NCBI RefSeq assembly: GCF_900343085.1
Contig: NZ_OPYI01000012.1
Span: 1 to 64,000 of the forward strand
Length of the DNA: 64,000 nt
Direction of reading: 5' to 3'
DNA from: Aedoeadaptatus coli
GTDB taxonomy: Bacteria > Bacillota > Clostridia > Tissierellales > Peptoniphilaceae
The notes below the pieces were generated by a model, which saw nothing but the letters and a program-made list of their open reading frames with translations, searched no databases and was not told where the DNA came from. The first letter of the stretch is position 1. Each line of letters begins with the position of its first letter. Below are positions 9,553-17,073 of the stretch, piece by piece. Position numbers and translations under genes: made by a program.

Positions 9553-10683
9553 TTAAATTTTCTGCTTATTCATTAGCCTCATTTCCGTCATGGCTTCAAT
9601 AAACTGCTTAGGCAAGTCCGCATGAATATCGTGACTCGACGGATACCCGGATTTCAATACACTATTCTTAATTAGAGCGTGTACTTCATCGGCGTCTTTT
9701 TCGTCCATAGCGGAAAGGAGGATGTCGTTATAGTCGTAATAGCTCGGCGCGGTCTCCTTGGGAGGTGCGACGTGGAGAATAATCGTAGGGCATGTAATTT
9801 GCCTGAGCGCTTCTTTTTGATTGAAGTCTTTAAACCAGGAAAAATCGTAAAACGCGTTGCCGAAGCGCAAATCGTAATCTCCCGTCCCGTCTTGCATATT
9901 TCTCGTCATAAAGACCAATCCGTTCAAGCCGATTTCAGGTGGATAATACCAGACGATAGGCATCCTGGCCGCGTTATTCTTCATACGTTTTGTAAAAGGA
10001 TCTTTTACGAGGGCGCTCCAATGATCTTTTCCGTCCTTGTTGAAGAATTCTTTCATATAGGTGTGGTCAAGGTAATACGCCGTGTAGTTTTTCTCCATAT
10101 TCCGGGAAAGAAAATCGTGAATCATTTTAAATTCAAGATAGGAGAAAGTTTTTTTCGCTCGCCCCGGTTCCGTTGAGAAAAAGGGGCCGTCTTCGAGAAG
10201 AAGTCCCTTCACCTGTTCCTTATCCTTTGCCGCAATAGCCGCGCTAATTAAAGCGCCGGAGGAATGTCCCGTCAGAAAAGATTTTTTCCGAATGACTTGG
10301 TGCATGAAGGAAATAAGGTCGTCGCGAATTGAAGTAATATTATACTTTGCCGGTACCTTCGACGACTTGCCGTGCCCATAACAGTCCACTGCATAGATGT
10401 GAAAGTACTTGGACAATTCGGGAAGAACGTTGGCGTAATCTTCTTTCGAGACCATTTGACCGTGAATCAGCAAGAGAGGTTCCCCGTTGTCAGGCCCTTC
10501 AATGTATGAAATTTCATAGCCATCCGACGTCTTATATACCTTTTCCTCAAAGCCTAAGCGTTCACCTTTCTTTTTCATAAATCGATCATTGCCGTAGTCA
10601 AAGCTGAGTGTGCGATAAGCAAAGACACCGAGCAGGACGATGATCACGGTTAAAATAATCGCAATTCTTTTGAAAAAGGTCAT
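9553..10683 (-). CDS. Membrane-anchored alpha/beta hydrolase
   Basis: This 376-residue protein begins with a membrane anchor (about 4-23) and continues as an alpha/beta-hydrolase fold facing outward. The oxyanion-side motif LLIHGQ and the nucleophile elbow GHSSG are visible, with Ser as nucleophile. A late SSHDIHADLP segment is the likely source of the catalytic His. A lid-like insertion lies between about 190 and 290. The substrate is not predictable: esterase, lipase or peptidase are all possible. The start overlaps the stop of the upstream AbrB-like gene by 4 nt (ATGA), so the two are translationally coupled. Confidence 0.8.
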   Translation of the reverse strand: MTFFKRIAIILTVIIVLLGVFAYRTLSFDYGNDRFMKKKGERLGFEEKVYKTSDGYEISYIEGPDNGEPLLLIHGQMVSKEDYANVLPELSKYFHIYAVDCYGHGKSSKVPAKYNITSIRDDLISFMHQVIRKKSFLTGHSSGALISAAIAAKDKEQVKGLLLEDGPFFSTEPGRAKKTFSYLEFKMIHDFLSRNMEKNYTAYYLDHTYMKEFFNKDGKDHWSALVKDPFTKRMKNNAARMPIVWYYPPEIGLNGLVFMTRNMQDGTGDYDLRFGNAFYDFSWFKDFNQKEALRQITCPTIILHVAPPKETAPSYYDYNDILLSAMDEKDADEVHALIKNSVLKSGYPSSHDIHADLPKQFIEAMTEMRLMNKQKI

Positions 10684-10937
10684 AGTATTTTCCCCTTAAT
10701 CGCATGAAGCATGGCGGTCATTTGATCTCCGCTTACCAGTGCGATGCCCTGCGTTTGATCACCCAGAAGAAGAACCGTATCACCACTTTGAATATGAAAA
10801 AGATCTCTCGCCTCTTTAGGAATGACAATCTGCCCTTTGCTGCCGACTTTTGCCGTCCAGGCATAAAGTCCCTGTTTGTTTTTTTCGATTTTGTCTTTGT
10901 AGGTCAAGTGAGTGTGATTAGAACTGTTTGTTTCCAT
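10680..10937 (-). CDS. AbrB/SpoVT-type swapped-hairpin DNA-binding protein
   Basis: This 85-residue protein carries the AbrB/MazE fold from about residue 27: KVGSKGQIVIPKEARDLFHI followed by GDTVLLLGD. These proteins dimerise and bind DNA as transition-state regulators or antitoxins. The N-terminal extension (about 25 residues) is polar. It is the first gene of a two-gene operon with the hydrolase, which suggests local control of that gene. The upstream DNA has two AGTATGA copies close together (10963-10982 region), a possible autoregulatory site. Confidence 0.8.
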   Translation of the reverse strand: METNSSNHTHLTYKDKIEKNKQGLYAWTAKVGSKGQIVIPKEARDLFHIQSGDTVLLLGDQTQGIALVSGDQMTAMLHAIKGKIL

Positions 10938-11353
10938 AGAAGCCCTCTCCGTTTCTGCAATATGTCATACTTTTCATACTTATAATACCACGTTCATCCT
11001 CTCCTTTGCATAAAACGGCTGAAAGAATCTAAAGAATTGGGACATAGATGAAGAGATGGGTATTGAGTTCCAAGAAAAATACTTCGCCATAATCTGACGA
11101 AGTATATTTCGGACTTATGTAGCTTAACGGTGGCTTCGATCGATCTTTTCCCATCGTTTTTTAAACCGGATCGTAATCATGGCGATAAGTCATGAGACGA
11201 GCGTGTTGGCGACTCGAAGAAAAGCGGCCTTTACTATCGACACGAAGCCGACTGCTTTATTTTGATGAATATTAAAGAGAGAGCTTCTGACGAAAAAATT
11301 TTTTCTGTTTTTATCGGCCGTCACACTTGTCTCGCATGACGGAGCCTATAAGA
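10938..11353. other. Intergenic region; possible decayed gene tail on the minus strand
   Basis: No intact gene is visible. A hairpin with 8-bp arms lies at 11079-11086/11098-11105. On the minus strand, about 11280 down to 11120, one frame reads as a hydrophobic stretch followed by a basic tail ending in KKRWEKIDRSHR. It is interrupted by an in-frame TGA, resembling the C-terminus of a lost membrane protein. This is weak evidence; chance similarity is possible. Confidence 0.3.
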
Positions 11354-12178
11354 TCAAATCCATTCGGAAATCCGGGCGCCTTTTTCGTAGCCTTCTTCGT
11401 AAAGAATGTTCATTTTCTCCAGATCCAATTTCAAGGTCTTCATGTGAAGGGTGGATTTGGGGGCGATGACGAGGGTATTGTCGTCGGCCAAAATGCGGCG
11501 CAGCTGACGGTTGTAGGTTTCGGCCCGCTTGGAAAGGGCCCGGGCCAGGGCGGGATACTCCCTTCGAAGGCGCAGAACGAAGTAGAGATCCCGCCGCGAG
11601 CGCCTGAAGTAATCCTTCGGCCGCGTCAAGATGACCACCGTCTTTGTCACGCCGTCGGCTTGCGCCTTCTCCATGGGAATGGGATCGGAGACGCCGCCGT
11701 CCACGTAGTAGCCGCCCTGAAAGGCCATGGGGTGATTGACCACCGGTACGCAGGCCGAGGCGGCGATGGCGCCGTAGCGGTCTTGAGCCAAATCGTCTTT
11801 TGTAAAATAGGTGGCCTCGCCTGTGAAGGCATCGGTGGCCACGACGACAAATTGCGCGGAAGAGGCCATTACCCGATCCAGATCCAGAGGGTATTCCCCG
11901 TCGTGATTGGAAAGGGTGCCGTAGATGTAATCCAGATTAATGAAATCCCCTGTTTCCTTGTAGTGCTTCACGCCCATGTAGTCGTCGCGAAAGGCGTAGT
12001 CCGTGTAAAAGGTTTTGGAGCGGCCCGGCTGCTGTGCCAGGTAGCCGATTAAATTGCTGGCACCGGCGGAGACGCCGAGGCAGTAGTCGAATTGAATGCG
12101 GTGGTCCAAACAGTAGTCCAATACGCCGGCGCCGAACACGTCGCGCATGCCGCCGCCTACATCAATAATTCCAAGCAT
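11354..12178 (-). CDS. Patatin-like phospholipase (YjjU-type)
   Basis: This 274-residue protein is a cytosolic patatin-family acyl hydrolase with a Ser-Asp dyad. The glycine-rich oxyanion loop DVGGGMR (about residues 6-12), the nucleophile elbow GVSAGAS (about 35-41) and the catalytic Asp in VDGGVSDPIP are all in order. The length fits the YjjU-type bacterial branch. No signal peptide is present. It is transcribed alone from the minus strand, divergent from the purine operon. Physiological substrate unknown, presumably membrane phospholipid or acyl ester. Confidence 0.88.
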   Translation of the reverse strand: MLGIIDVGGGMRDVFGAGVLDYCLDHRIQFDYCLGVSAGASNLIGYLAQQPGRSKTFYTDYAFRDDYMGVKHYKETGDFINLDYIYGTLSNHDGEYPLDLDRVMASSAQFVVVATDAFTGEATYFTKDDLAQDRYGAIAASACVPVVNHPMAFQGGYYVDGGVSDPIPMEKAQADGVTKTVVILTRPKDYFRRSRRDLYFVLRLRREYPALARALSKRAETYNRQLRRILADDNTLVIAPKSTLHMKTLKLDLEKMNILYEEGYEKGARISEWI

Positions 12179-12286
12179 GTATCCCTCTTTTCGTTGACGA
12201 ATTCTTGTTTTGTTTTCATTATTTCACGATTGATCGAAACTGACAAGATGGATTTTCCCGACACGTCCCGTTTTTTTCCCGGTCGA

Positions 12287-12315
12287 TTGTTCCGCCTAAA
12301 AAAATATGGTACAAT
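12287..12315 (+). promoter_or_regulatory. SigA-type promoter of the purine operon
   Basis: TTGTTC at 12287-12292 and TACAAT at 12310-12315 are spaced by 17 bp. Start of transcription would be near 12322, about 280 nt upstream of purF. The leader contains a small ORF and an intrinsic terminator. Confidence 0.7.
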
Positions 12316-12340
12316 AATTCTGAAAAAGGGGGGCGTGGGG

Positions 12341-12442
12341 TTGATCCGATTTGATTTCATTCAATTGCATTTAAAGCACTTGGCTTTTCGCGAGCTTGCT
12401 TTTTTACGCGAAAAATTCGATCACTCCACGGCCTTAGTGTAG
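12341..12442 (+). CDS. Possible 33-residue leader peptide upstream of the purine operon
   Basis: A frame starting with TTG at 12341, 7 nt after a GGGGGG site, runs 33 codons to TAG at 12440-12442. An in-frame GTG at 12335 is too close to the site. The peptide is rich in Leu, Phe, Arg and Lys (IRFDFIQLHLKHLAF...), suggesting an amphipathic helix. The stop lies 6 nt before the terminator stem at 12449. That arrangement fits translation-dependent attenuation of purF, or an independent small protein with its own terminator. I recognise no family. Nothing in the codons obviously senses purines. Confidence 0.4.
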   Translation: MIRFDFIQLHLKHLAFRELAFLREKFDHSTALV

Positions 12443-12448
12443 GCATTT

Positions 12449-12478
12449 AAAGAGATACGGCACTCGTATCTCTTTTTT
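12449..12478 (+). terminator. Intrinsic terminator inside the purF leader
   Basis: A perfect 11-bp stem (12449-12459 with 12465-12475, loop GCACT) is followed by six T residues. It lies between the promoter at 12287-12315 and purF, so it must be read through or regulated for the operon to be expressed from that promoter. Confidence 0.85.
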
Positions 12479-12499
12479 CACTTTTAGGAGGTTTTGTGC

Positions 12500-12553
12500 G
12501 TGGCTCCTCGAGAGGAGCCGATGAAGAAGTATCCTTTTAAAACAATCAAGTAG
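12500..12553 (+). other. Perfect 18-bp palindrome and possible 17-codon ORF before purF
   Basis: GGCTCCTCGAGAGGAGCC (12502-12519) is a perfect palindrome, a candidate operator or RNA hairpin. The same stretch can be read as a 17-codon frame starting at GTG 12500, 8 nt after an AGGAGG site (12486-12491), and ending at 12553. The strong ribosome binding site lies far from purF (ATG 12601), so it serves either this frame or nothing. The hairpin could sequester it. Both readings are speculative. Confidence 0.3.
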
Positions 12554-12600
12554 CACGAACAGAGAAGGTATCGTTAGATAGAAAGGATCAAACACAAAGT

Positions 12601-13947
12601 ATGTGTGGAGTAATTGGAATTTATAGCAAATCGAATGTAGCAACCAGTCTTTTTTACGGCATGAATTCGCTGCAGCACCGGGGACAGGAAGCTACGGGTA
12701 TGGCCATCGACAATGGGGAAGAGATTTTGAGAAAACGGGCCATGGGTTTGGTCATCGACGCCTACACGGAAGAAAGCTTACGGGACCTGGCGGGACACAT
12801 CGGCATCGGCCATGTGCGCTATTCCACGGCGGAAGGTTCCCACGATTACAATATTCAGCCCATTATGGGTTTTGTCGGCGGGGAAACCATCGCCATCGCC
12901 AACGACGGCAATTTGGTCAACTACCAAGTGCTTCGTGAACGGTTGGAAGAAGAAGGGATGATGTTCCAAACCACCAACGACACGGAAGTGATTTTGTACT
13001 TAATTACCCGCTACTACGACGGCGACATTGTGGCCGCCATTAAAAAGACCATGAGCGTCATTAAGGGCGCCTATTCCGTCACGGCCCTGCTCAAGGGCAA
13101 GGTGGTGGCCTTCAGAGATCCCAACGGCTTCCGCCCCTTGGTTTTAGGTCGCGACGAAGACGACGTCATCGTGGCCAGTGAAAATGCCGCCATTGAAATT
13201 ATTGGCGGTCAAATGACCCGAGACATCGGCGCCGGGGAAATTCTCGTCATCGACGAAACGGGCATCCATTCCGATCACTTTGAATCGGAAGATACGCCGA
13301 AAAACTGCATTTTCGAATACGTCTATTTCGCGAGAAACGACGCCACCTTGGACGCCATTAACGCCTACACTTTCAGAAGACGCTGCGGCGAAATTTTGTG
13401 GGAAGAAGCGCCCTGTGATGTGGACTTGGTCGTTCCCGTGCCGGACAGCGGCATTCCCTCGGCCATCGGCTACGCCCAAGCGGCAAAAATTCCCTACGGC
13501 GAAGGCCTGGTCAAGAACCGCTACATGGGCCGCACCTTTATTAAGCCCACCCAAAAGGAACGGGACATGGCGGTAAAACTCAAGCTCAATCCCTTAGGCG
13601 ACGTGGTAAAGGGAAAATCCATCGTCTTGTTGGACGACTCCATCGTGCGGGGCACGACGAGCCGCAATTTGATCCACCGCCTGCGGGAGGCCGGTGCCAA
13701 GGAAGTACACATGCGCATCACCTCGCCGCCGGTAAAATATTCCTGCTACTACGGCATCGACACGCCGAACAGAAAACATTTAATCGCTGCCAATCAAAGC
13801 ATTAAGGAAATCGAAGAAAACATCGGCGCCGATTCCCTGGCCTTTATCTCCATGGACGGCTTGGCCCGCGCCGGAAAGAAGAGCATCGACAATTACTGCA
13901 TCGCTTGTTTTAACGGGGACTACCCGGTAGACCCCACGGTTATTTAG
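12601..13947 (+). CDS. purF: Amidophosphoribosyltransferase (glutamine PRPP amidotransferase)
   Basis: PurF makes phosphoribosylamine from PRPP and glutamine, the first committed step of purine synthesis. The 448-residue protein starts MCGVIGIYS, so Cys2 becomes the N-terminal nucleophile after Met removal and fixes the start. The glutaminase domain spans about 1-230, and the PRTase domain carries the PRPP loop VLLDDSIVRGTT. Cys236, Cys382, Cys433 and Cys436 match the positions of a 4Fe-4S cluster in the Bacillus-type enzyme, which is oxygen-labile and fits an anaerobe. It is the first gene of a five-gene operon behind a leader with an intrinsic terminator. The ribosome binding site is weak. 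Confidence 0.96.
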   Translation: MCGVIGIYSKSNVATSLFYGMNSLQHRGQEATGMAIDNGEEILRKRAMGLVIDAYTEESLRDLAGHIGIGHVRYSTAEGSHDYNIQPIMGFVGGETIAIANDGNLVNYQVLRERLEEEGMMFQTTNDTEVILYLITRYYDGDIVAAIKKTMSVIKGAYSVTALLKGKVVAFRDPNGFRPLVLGRDEDDVIVASENAAIEIIGGQMTRDIGAGEILVIDETGIHSDHFESEDTPKNCIFEYVYFARNDATLDAINAYTFRRRCGEILWEEAPCDVDLVVPVPDSGIPSAIGYAQAAKIPYGEGLVKNRYMGRTFIKPTQKERDMAVKLKLNPLGDVVKGKSIVLLDDSIVRGTTSRNLIHRLREAGAKEVHMRITSPPVKYSCYYGIDTPNRKHLIAANQSIKEIEENIGADSLAFISMDGLARAGKKSIDNYCIACFNGDYPVDPTVI

Positions 13948-13955
13948 GAGGCATT

Positions 13956-14990
13956 ATGACTTTATCGTACAAAGACGCCGGCGTCGACATTACCGAAGGC
14001 AATCGCGCCGTCGAACTCATGAAAAAAGCCGTCGCATCCACCTACGACAAGAATGTATTAGGTGACATCGGTCTGTTCAGTGGCGGCTACGACCTTTCCG
14101 CCGCCAAGGACATGGAACACCCCGTGCTTTTAGGCGCCACGGACGGCGTGGGCACGAAGCTCATGGTGGCACAAATGATGGACATCCACGACACCGTGGG
14201 CATCGACCTCGTGGCCATGAGCGTAAACGATTTGATCTGCCAAGGCGCGAAGCCCCTGTTCTTTTTGGATTACGTGGCCACGGGTCATGTGTCCGCCGAA
14301 AAGATGCAAAAGATCGTGGAAGGCGTGGCCGAAGGCTGCCGCCAATCGGGCTGCGCTCTCATCGGCGGCGAAACGGCGGAAATGCCCGGCATGTATGCGG
14401 AAGACGAATACGATCTCGCCGGCTTTGCCGTGGGTCTTTGCGATAAAAACAAAATCATCGACGGCAGCAAAGTAAAAGAAGGGGACGTGGTCATCGGCCT
14501 CGCATCCAGCGGCCTTCATTCCAACGGCTACAGCCTGGCGCGGAAGCTGTTCTTCGATCACTTGAAATTGGACATCGACAGCACCGCGGAAGGCCTTGAC
14601 GGCACGGTGGGCGAGGTGCTTCTTCGCCCCACCCGCCTCTATGTGAAGCCCGTCTTGGGCCTGATGGACGAGGTGGAAGTGAAGGGCGTCTCCAACATTA
14701 CCGGCGGCGGATTCATCGAAAACATCCCCCGCATTCTGTCTGACGATTTAAACTGCACCATCGAAAAGGGCAGCTGGGATAAGGGCGATCTCTTTACCTT
14801 TATCGAAAACACCGGCGCCATCGCCGAAGAAGAGCTCTATCGCTCCTTTAATATGGGCATCGGCATGGTAATCATCGTGGGCAAGGACGAGGCGGAAAAA
14901 GCCCTGGCCTATTTAAATGAAAAGACCGACGAAAAAGCCACGGTGATCGGCGAAATCACCGCGGGCGAAGGCAAAACCGTACTGAAATGA
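13956..14990 (+). CDS. purM: Phosphoribosylformylglycinamidine cyclo-ligase
   Basis: PurM closes FGAM to AIR with ATP (step 5 of purine synthesis). The 344-residue length is normal. The N-terminal SYKDAGVDI and the ATP-site segment GATDGVGTKL are characteristic, followed by GGETAEMPGMY and a C-terminal GGGFIENIPR. It starts 8 nt after purF behind AGGAGG and overlaps purN by 4 nt (ATGA). Cytosolic dimer. Confidence 0.96.
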   Translation: MTLSYKDAGVDITEGNRAVELMKKAVASTYDKNVLGDIGLFSGGYDLSAAKDMEHPVLLGATDGVGTKLMVAQMMDIHDTVGIDLVAMSVNDLICQGAKPLFFLDYVATGHVSAEKMQKIVEGVAEGCRQSGCALIGGETAEMPGMYAEDEYDLAGFAVGLCDKNKIIDGSKVKEGDVVIGLASSGLHSNGYSLARKLFFDHLKLDIDSTAEGLDGTVGEVLLRPTRLYVKPVLGLMDEVEVKGVSNITGGGFIENIPRILSDDLNCTIEKGSWDKGDLFTFIENTGAIAEEELYRSFNMGIGMVIIVGKDEAEKALAYLNEKTDEKATVIGEITAGEGKTVLK

Positions 14991-15541
14991 AAATCGCCGT
15001 ATTTATTTCCGGATCCGGGACCAATTTGCAGTCCCTCTTAGATGCCGAGGCGGAGGGATTTTTCAAATCGGAAATCGCCCTGGTCGTCTCCAATCGCCGC
15101 GACGCCTACGGCCTCGTGCGGGCGAAGGAGGCGGGGAAGGCCACCTTCGTTGAAGAAGACGGCGACCTCATGGCCGTCTTGGAAGCCAATGGCATCGACT
15201 TTATCGTCCTCGCCGGCTATTTAAAAATCCTCGGGAAGGATCTTTTGACGCGCTACGCCGGGCGCATCATCAACATCCATCCGGCCCTTCTGCCGAAGTA
15301 CGGCGGCAAGGGCATGTACGGCCTCCACGTCCACGAGGCCGTCTTTGCCCACGGGGAAAAGAGAAGCGGCGCCACGGTGCACTACGTCACCGAAACCGTC
15401 GACGGCGGCGCCATCCTGCTTCAATCTTCCGTGGACATCGAGAAATTAACGTCGCCGGAAGCCATTCAAAAAACGGTGCTCGTCTTGGAGCATCAATTAC
15501 TTAAAACAGCCATTCGATTTTGCGAGGAGGGCATACTATGA
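14987..15541 (+). CDS. purN: Phosphoribosylglycinamide formyltransferase
   Basis: PurN transfers the formyl group of 10-formyl-THF to GAR (step 3). The protein of 184 residues opens with KIAVFISGSGTNLQSLLDA, the phosphate-binding loop. The catalytic segment NIHPALLPKYGGKGMYG supplies Asn and His, and the later HYVTETVDGGAILLQ holds the catalytic Asp. It overlaps purM upstream and purH downstream by 4 nt each, indicating tight translational coupling. Confidence 0.95.
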   Translation: MKIAVFISGSGTNLQSLLDAEAEGFFKSEIALVVSNRRDAYGLVRAKEAGKATFVEEDGDLMAVLEANGIDFIVLAGYLKILGKDLLTRYAGRIINIHPALLPKYGGKGMYGLHVHEAVFAHGEKRSGATVHYVTETVDGGAILLQSSVDIEKLTSPEAIQKTVLVLEHQLLKTAIRFCEEGIL

Positions 15542-17064
15542 AATACGCACTGCTGTCCGTTACGGACAAGACAAATATTGTGAGCTTCGCCAAGGGCCTG
15601 GTGGACCTGGGCTTCACACTGTTGTCCACCGGCGGCACCCTGAGAGCCATTAAAGAAGGCGGCGTGGAGGTCACCCCCATTGATGCCTACACGGACTTTC
15701 CCGAAATGCTGGACGGCCGGGTAAAGACCCTGCACCCGAAAGTACACGGCGGCATTTTATTTAAACGCCACGAAAAGAGCCACGTGGACACGGTGAAGGA
15801 ACACGGCATCGGCGCCATCGACTTGGTCTGCGTCAATCTCTACGCCTTTGAAGAAAGCTACAAGCAACATAAATCCGAAGCCGACATGATCGAAAACATC
15901 GACATCGGCGGCCCCTCCATGGTGCGTTCCGCGGCGAAAAATCACAAAGACGTGCTTATCGTCACCGATCCCTCCGATTACGACGACGTGCTCGACGTAT
16001 TAAAAGAAGGAAAAGACGACCTCGCCTTCCGCCGGAAGCTCGCCATGAAGGCCTTCAGCAAAACCGCCTACTACGATTCTATGATCGCCCGCTACTTCAA
16101 GGAAGTCACCGGGGAAGAGGACGATCTCTTAACCATCGGCCTGAAGAAAGATGCGGATCTGCGCTACGGGGAAAATCCCCATCAAAAGGCCGCGGTCTAT
16201 TCCGATCCCATGGTGAACAGCTATTTCAGCCACTTGAAACAGTTCCAAGGCAAGGAACTTTCCTACAATAATTACAACGACTTTAACACGGCGGTCAGCC
16301 TCGCCGGGGAATTCGACGAAGAAAAAGACGGCATCATCTGCGTGGGCTTGAAACACGCCACCCCCTGCGGCGTGGCCTTAGGCGAAACCGATGTGGACGC
16401 GTACAAGAAGATGTTTGAAGCCGACAGCCTCTCCATTTTCGGTGGCATCGTAGCCTTAAACACCACGGTAGACAAGGCCTGCGCCGAAGAAATGGTGAAG
16501 ATCTTCCTGGAAGTGGTCGCGGCAAAAGACTTTACCGACGAGGCCCTGGAAGTCTTCAAACAAAAGAAAAACCTGCGGGTCATTCAAGTGAACTACGCTG
16601 CCGGTGCCATGAAAAAAGAAATGCGTTTCGCAAGCGGCAAGGTCTTGGTTCAAGATACGGATCTCGACGCGGCGGAAGACTACAAAGTGGTCACGGACAA
16701 GGCGCCCACGGAAGCTGAAAAGCGGGACCTCCTCTTCGGCATGAAGGTGGTAAAATACGTGCGCTCCAACGCCGTGGTCCTCATTAAAGACGGCATGACC
16801 TTAGGCGTCGGCGGCGGCGAAACCAGCCGCATCTGGGCCCTTGAAAATATCTTTAACCACAATCCCGATCGCGATTTCACAGGCACCGTCATGGCCAGCG
16901 ACGCCTTCTTCCCCTTCGACGACTGCGTCACGGCGGCAGCGGAAAAAGGCGTGAGCGCCATTATTCAACCGGGCGGCTCCATTCGCGACGAGGATTCCAT
17001 TAAGGCATGTAACGAAAAAGGACTGTCCATGGTATTTACGGGCGTCCGTCACTTTAAACATTAA
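15538..17064 (+). CDS. purH: Bifunctional AICAR transformylase / IMP cyclohydrolase
   Basis: PurH carries out the last two steps to IMP. The 508-residue protein has an N-terminal MGS-type IMP cyclohydrolase domain (about 1-195; STGGTLRAIKEGGVEV and DGRVKTLHPKVHGGIL) and a C-terminal AICAR formyltransferase domain. The latter shows LRYGENPHQKAAVY, GLKHATPCGVA and the terminal GVRHFKH. I chose the ATG at 15538 behind GAGGAGG rather than an upstream in-frame ATG, because it gives the family N-terminus (MKYALLSVTDK) and a 4-nt overlap with purN. Confidence 0.96.
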   Translation: MKYALLSVTDKTNIVSFAKGLVDLGFTLLSTGGTLRAIKEGGVEVTPIDAYTDFPEMLDGRVKTLHPKVHGGILFKRHEKSHVDTVKEHGIGAIDLVCVNLYAFEESYKQHKSEADMIENIDIGGPSMVRSAAKNHKDVLIVTDPSDYDDVLDVLKEGKDDLAFRRKLAMKAFSKTAYYDSMIARYFKEVTGEEDDLLTIGLKKDADLRYGENPHQKAAVYSDPMVNSYFSHLKQFQGKELSYNNYNDFNTAVSLAGEFDEEKDGIICVGLKHATPCGVALGETDVDAYKKMFEADSLSIFGGIVALNTTVDKACAEEMVKIFLEVVAAKDFTDEALEVFKQKKNLRVIQVNYAAGAMKKEMRFASGKVLVQDTDLDAAEDYKVVTDKAPTEAEKRDLLFGMKVVKYVRSNAVVLIKDGMTLGVGGGETSRIWALENIFNHNPDRDFTGTVMASDAFFPFDDCVTAAAEKGVSAIIQPGGSIRDEDSIKACNEKGLSMVFTGVRHFKH

Positions 17065-17073
17065 GGAGGCATT

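Noticed and set aside
12092-12442. 116-codon plus-strand frame upstream of purF starting inside the patatin gene
   Set aside because: Only its last 33 codons follow a ribosome binding site and the promoter; the earlier part is antisense to the patatin-like gene and runs through the promoter.
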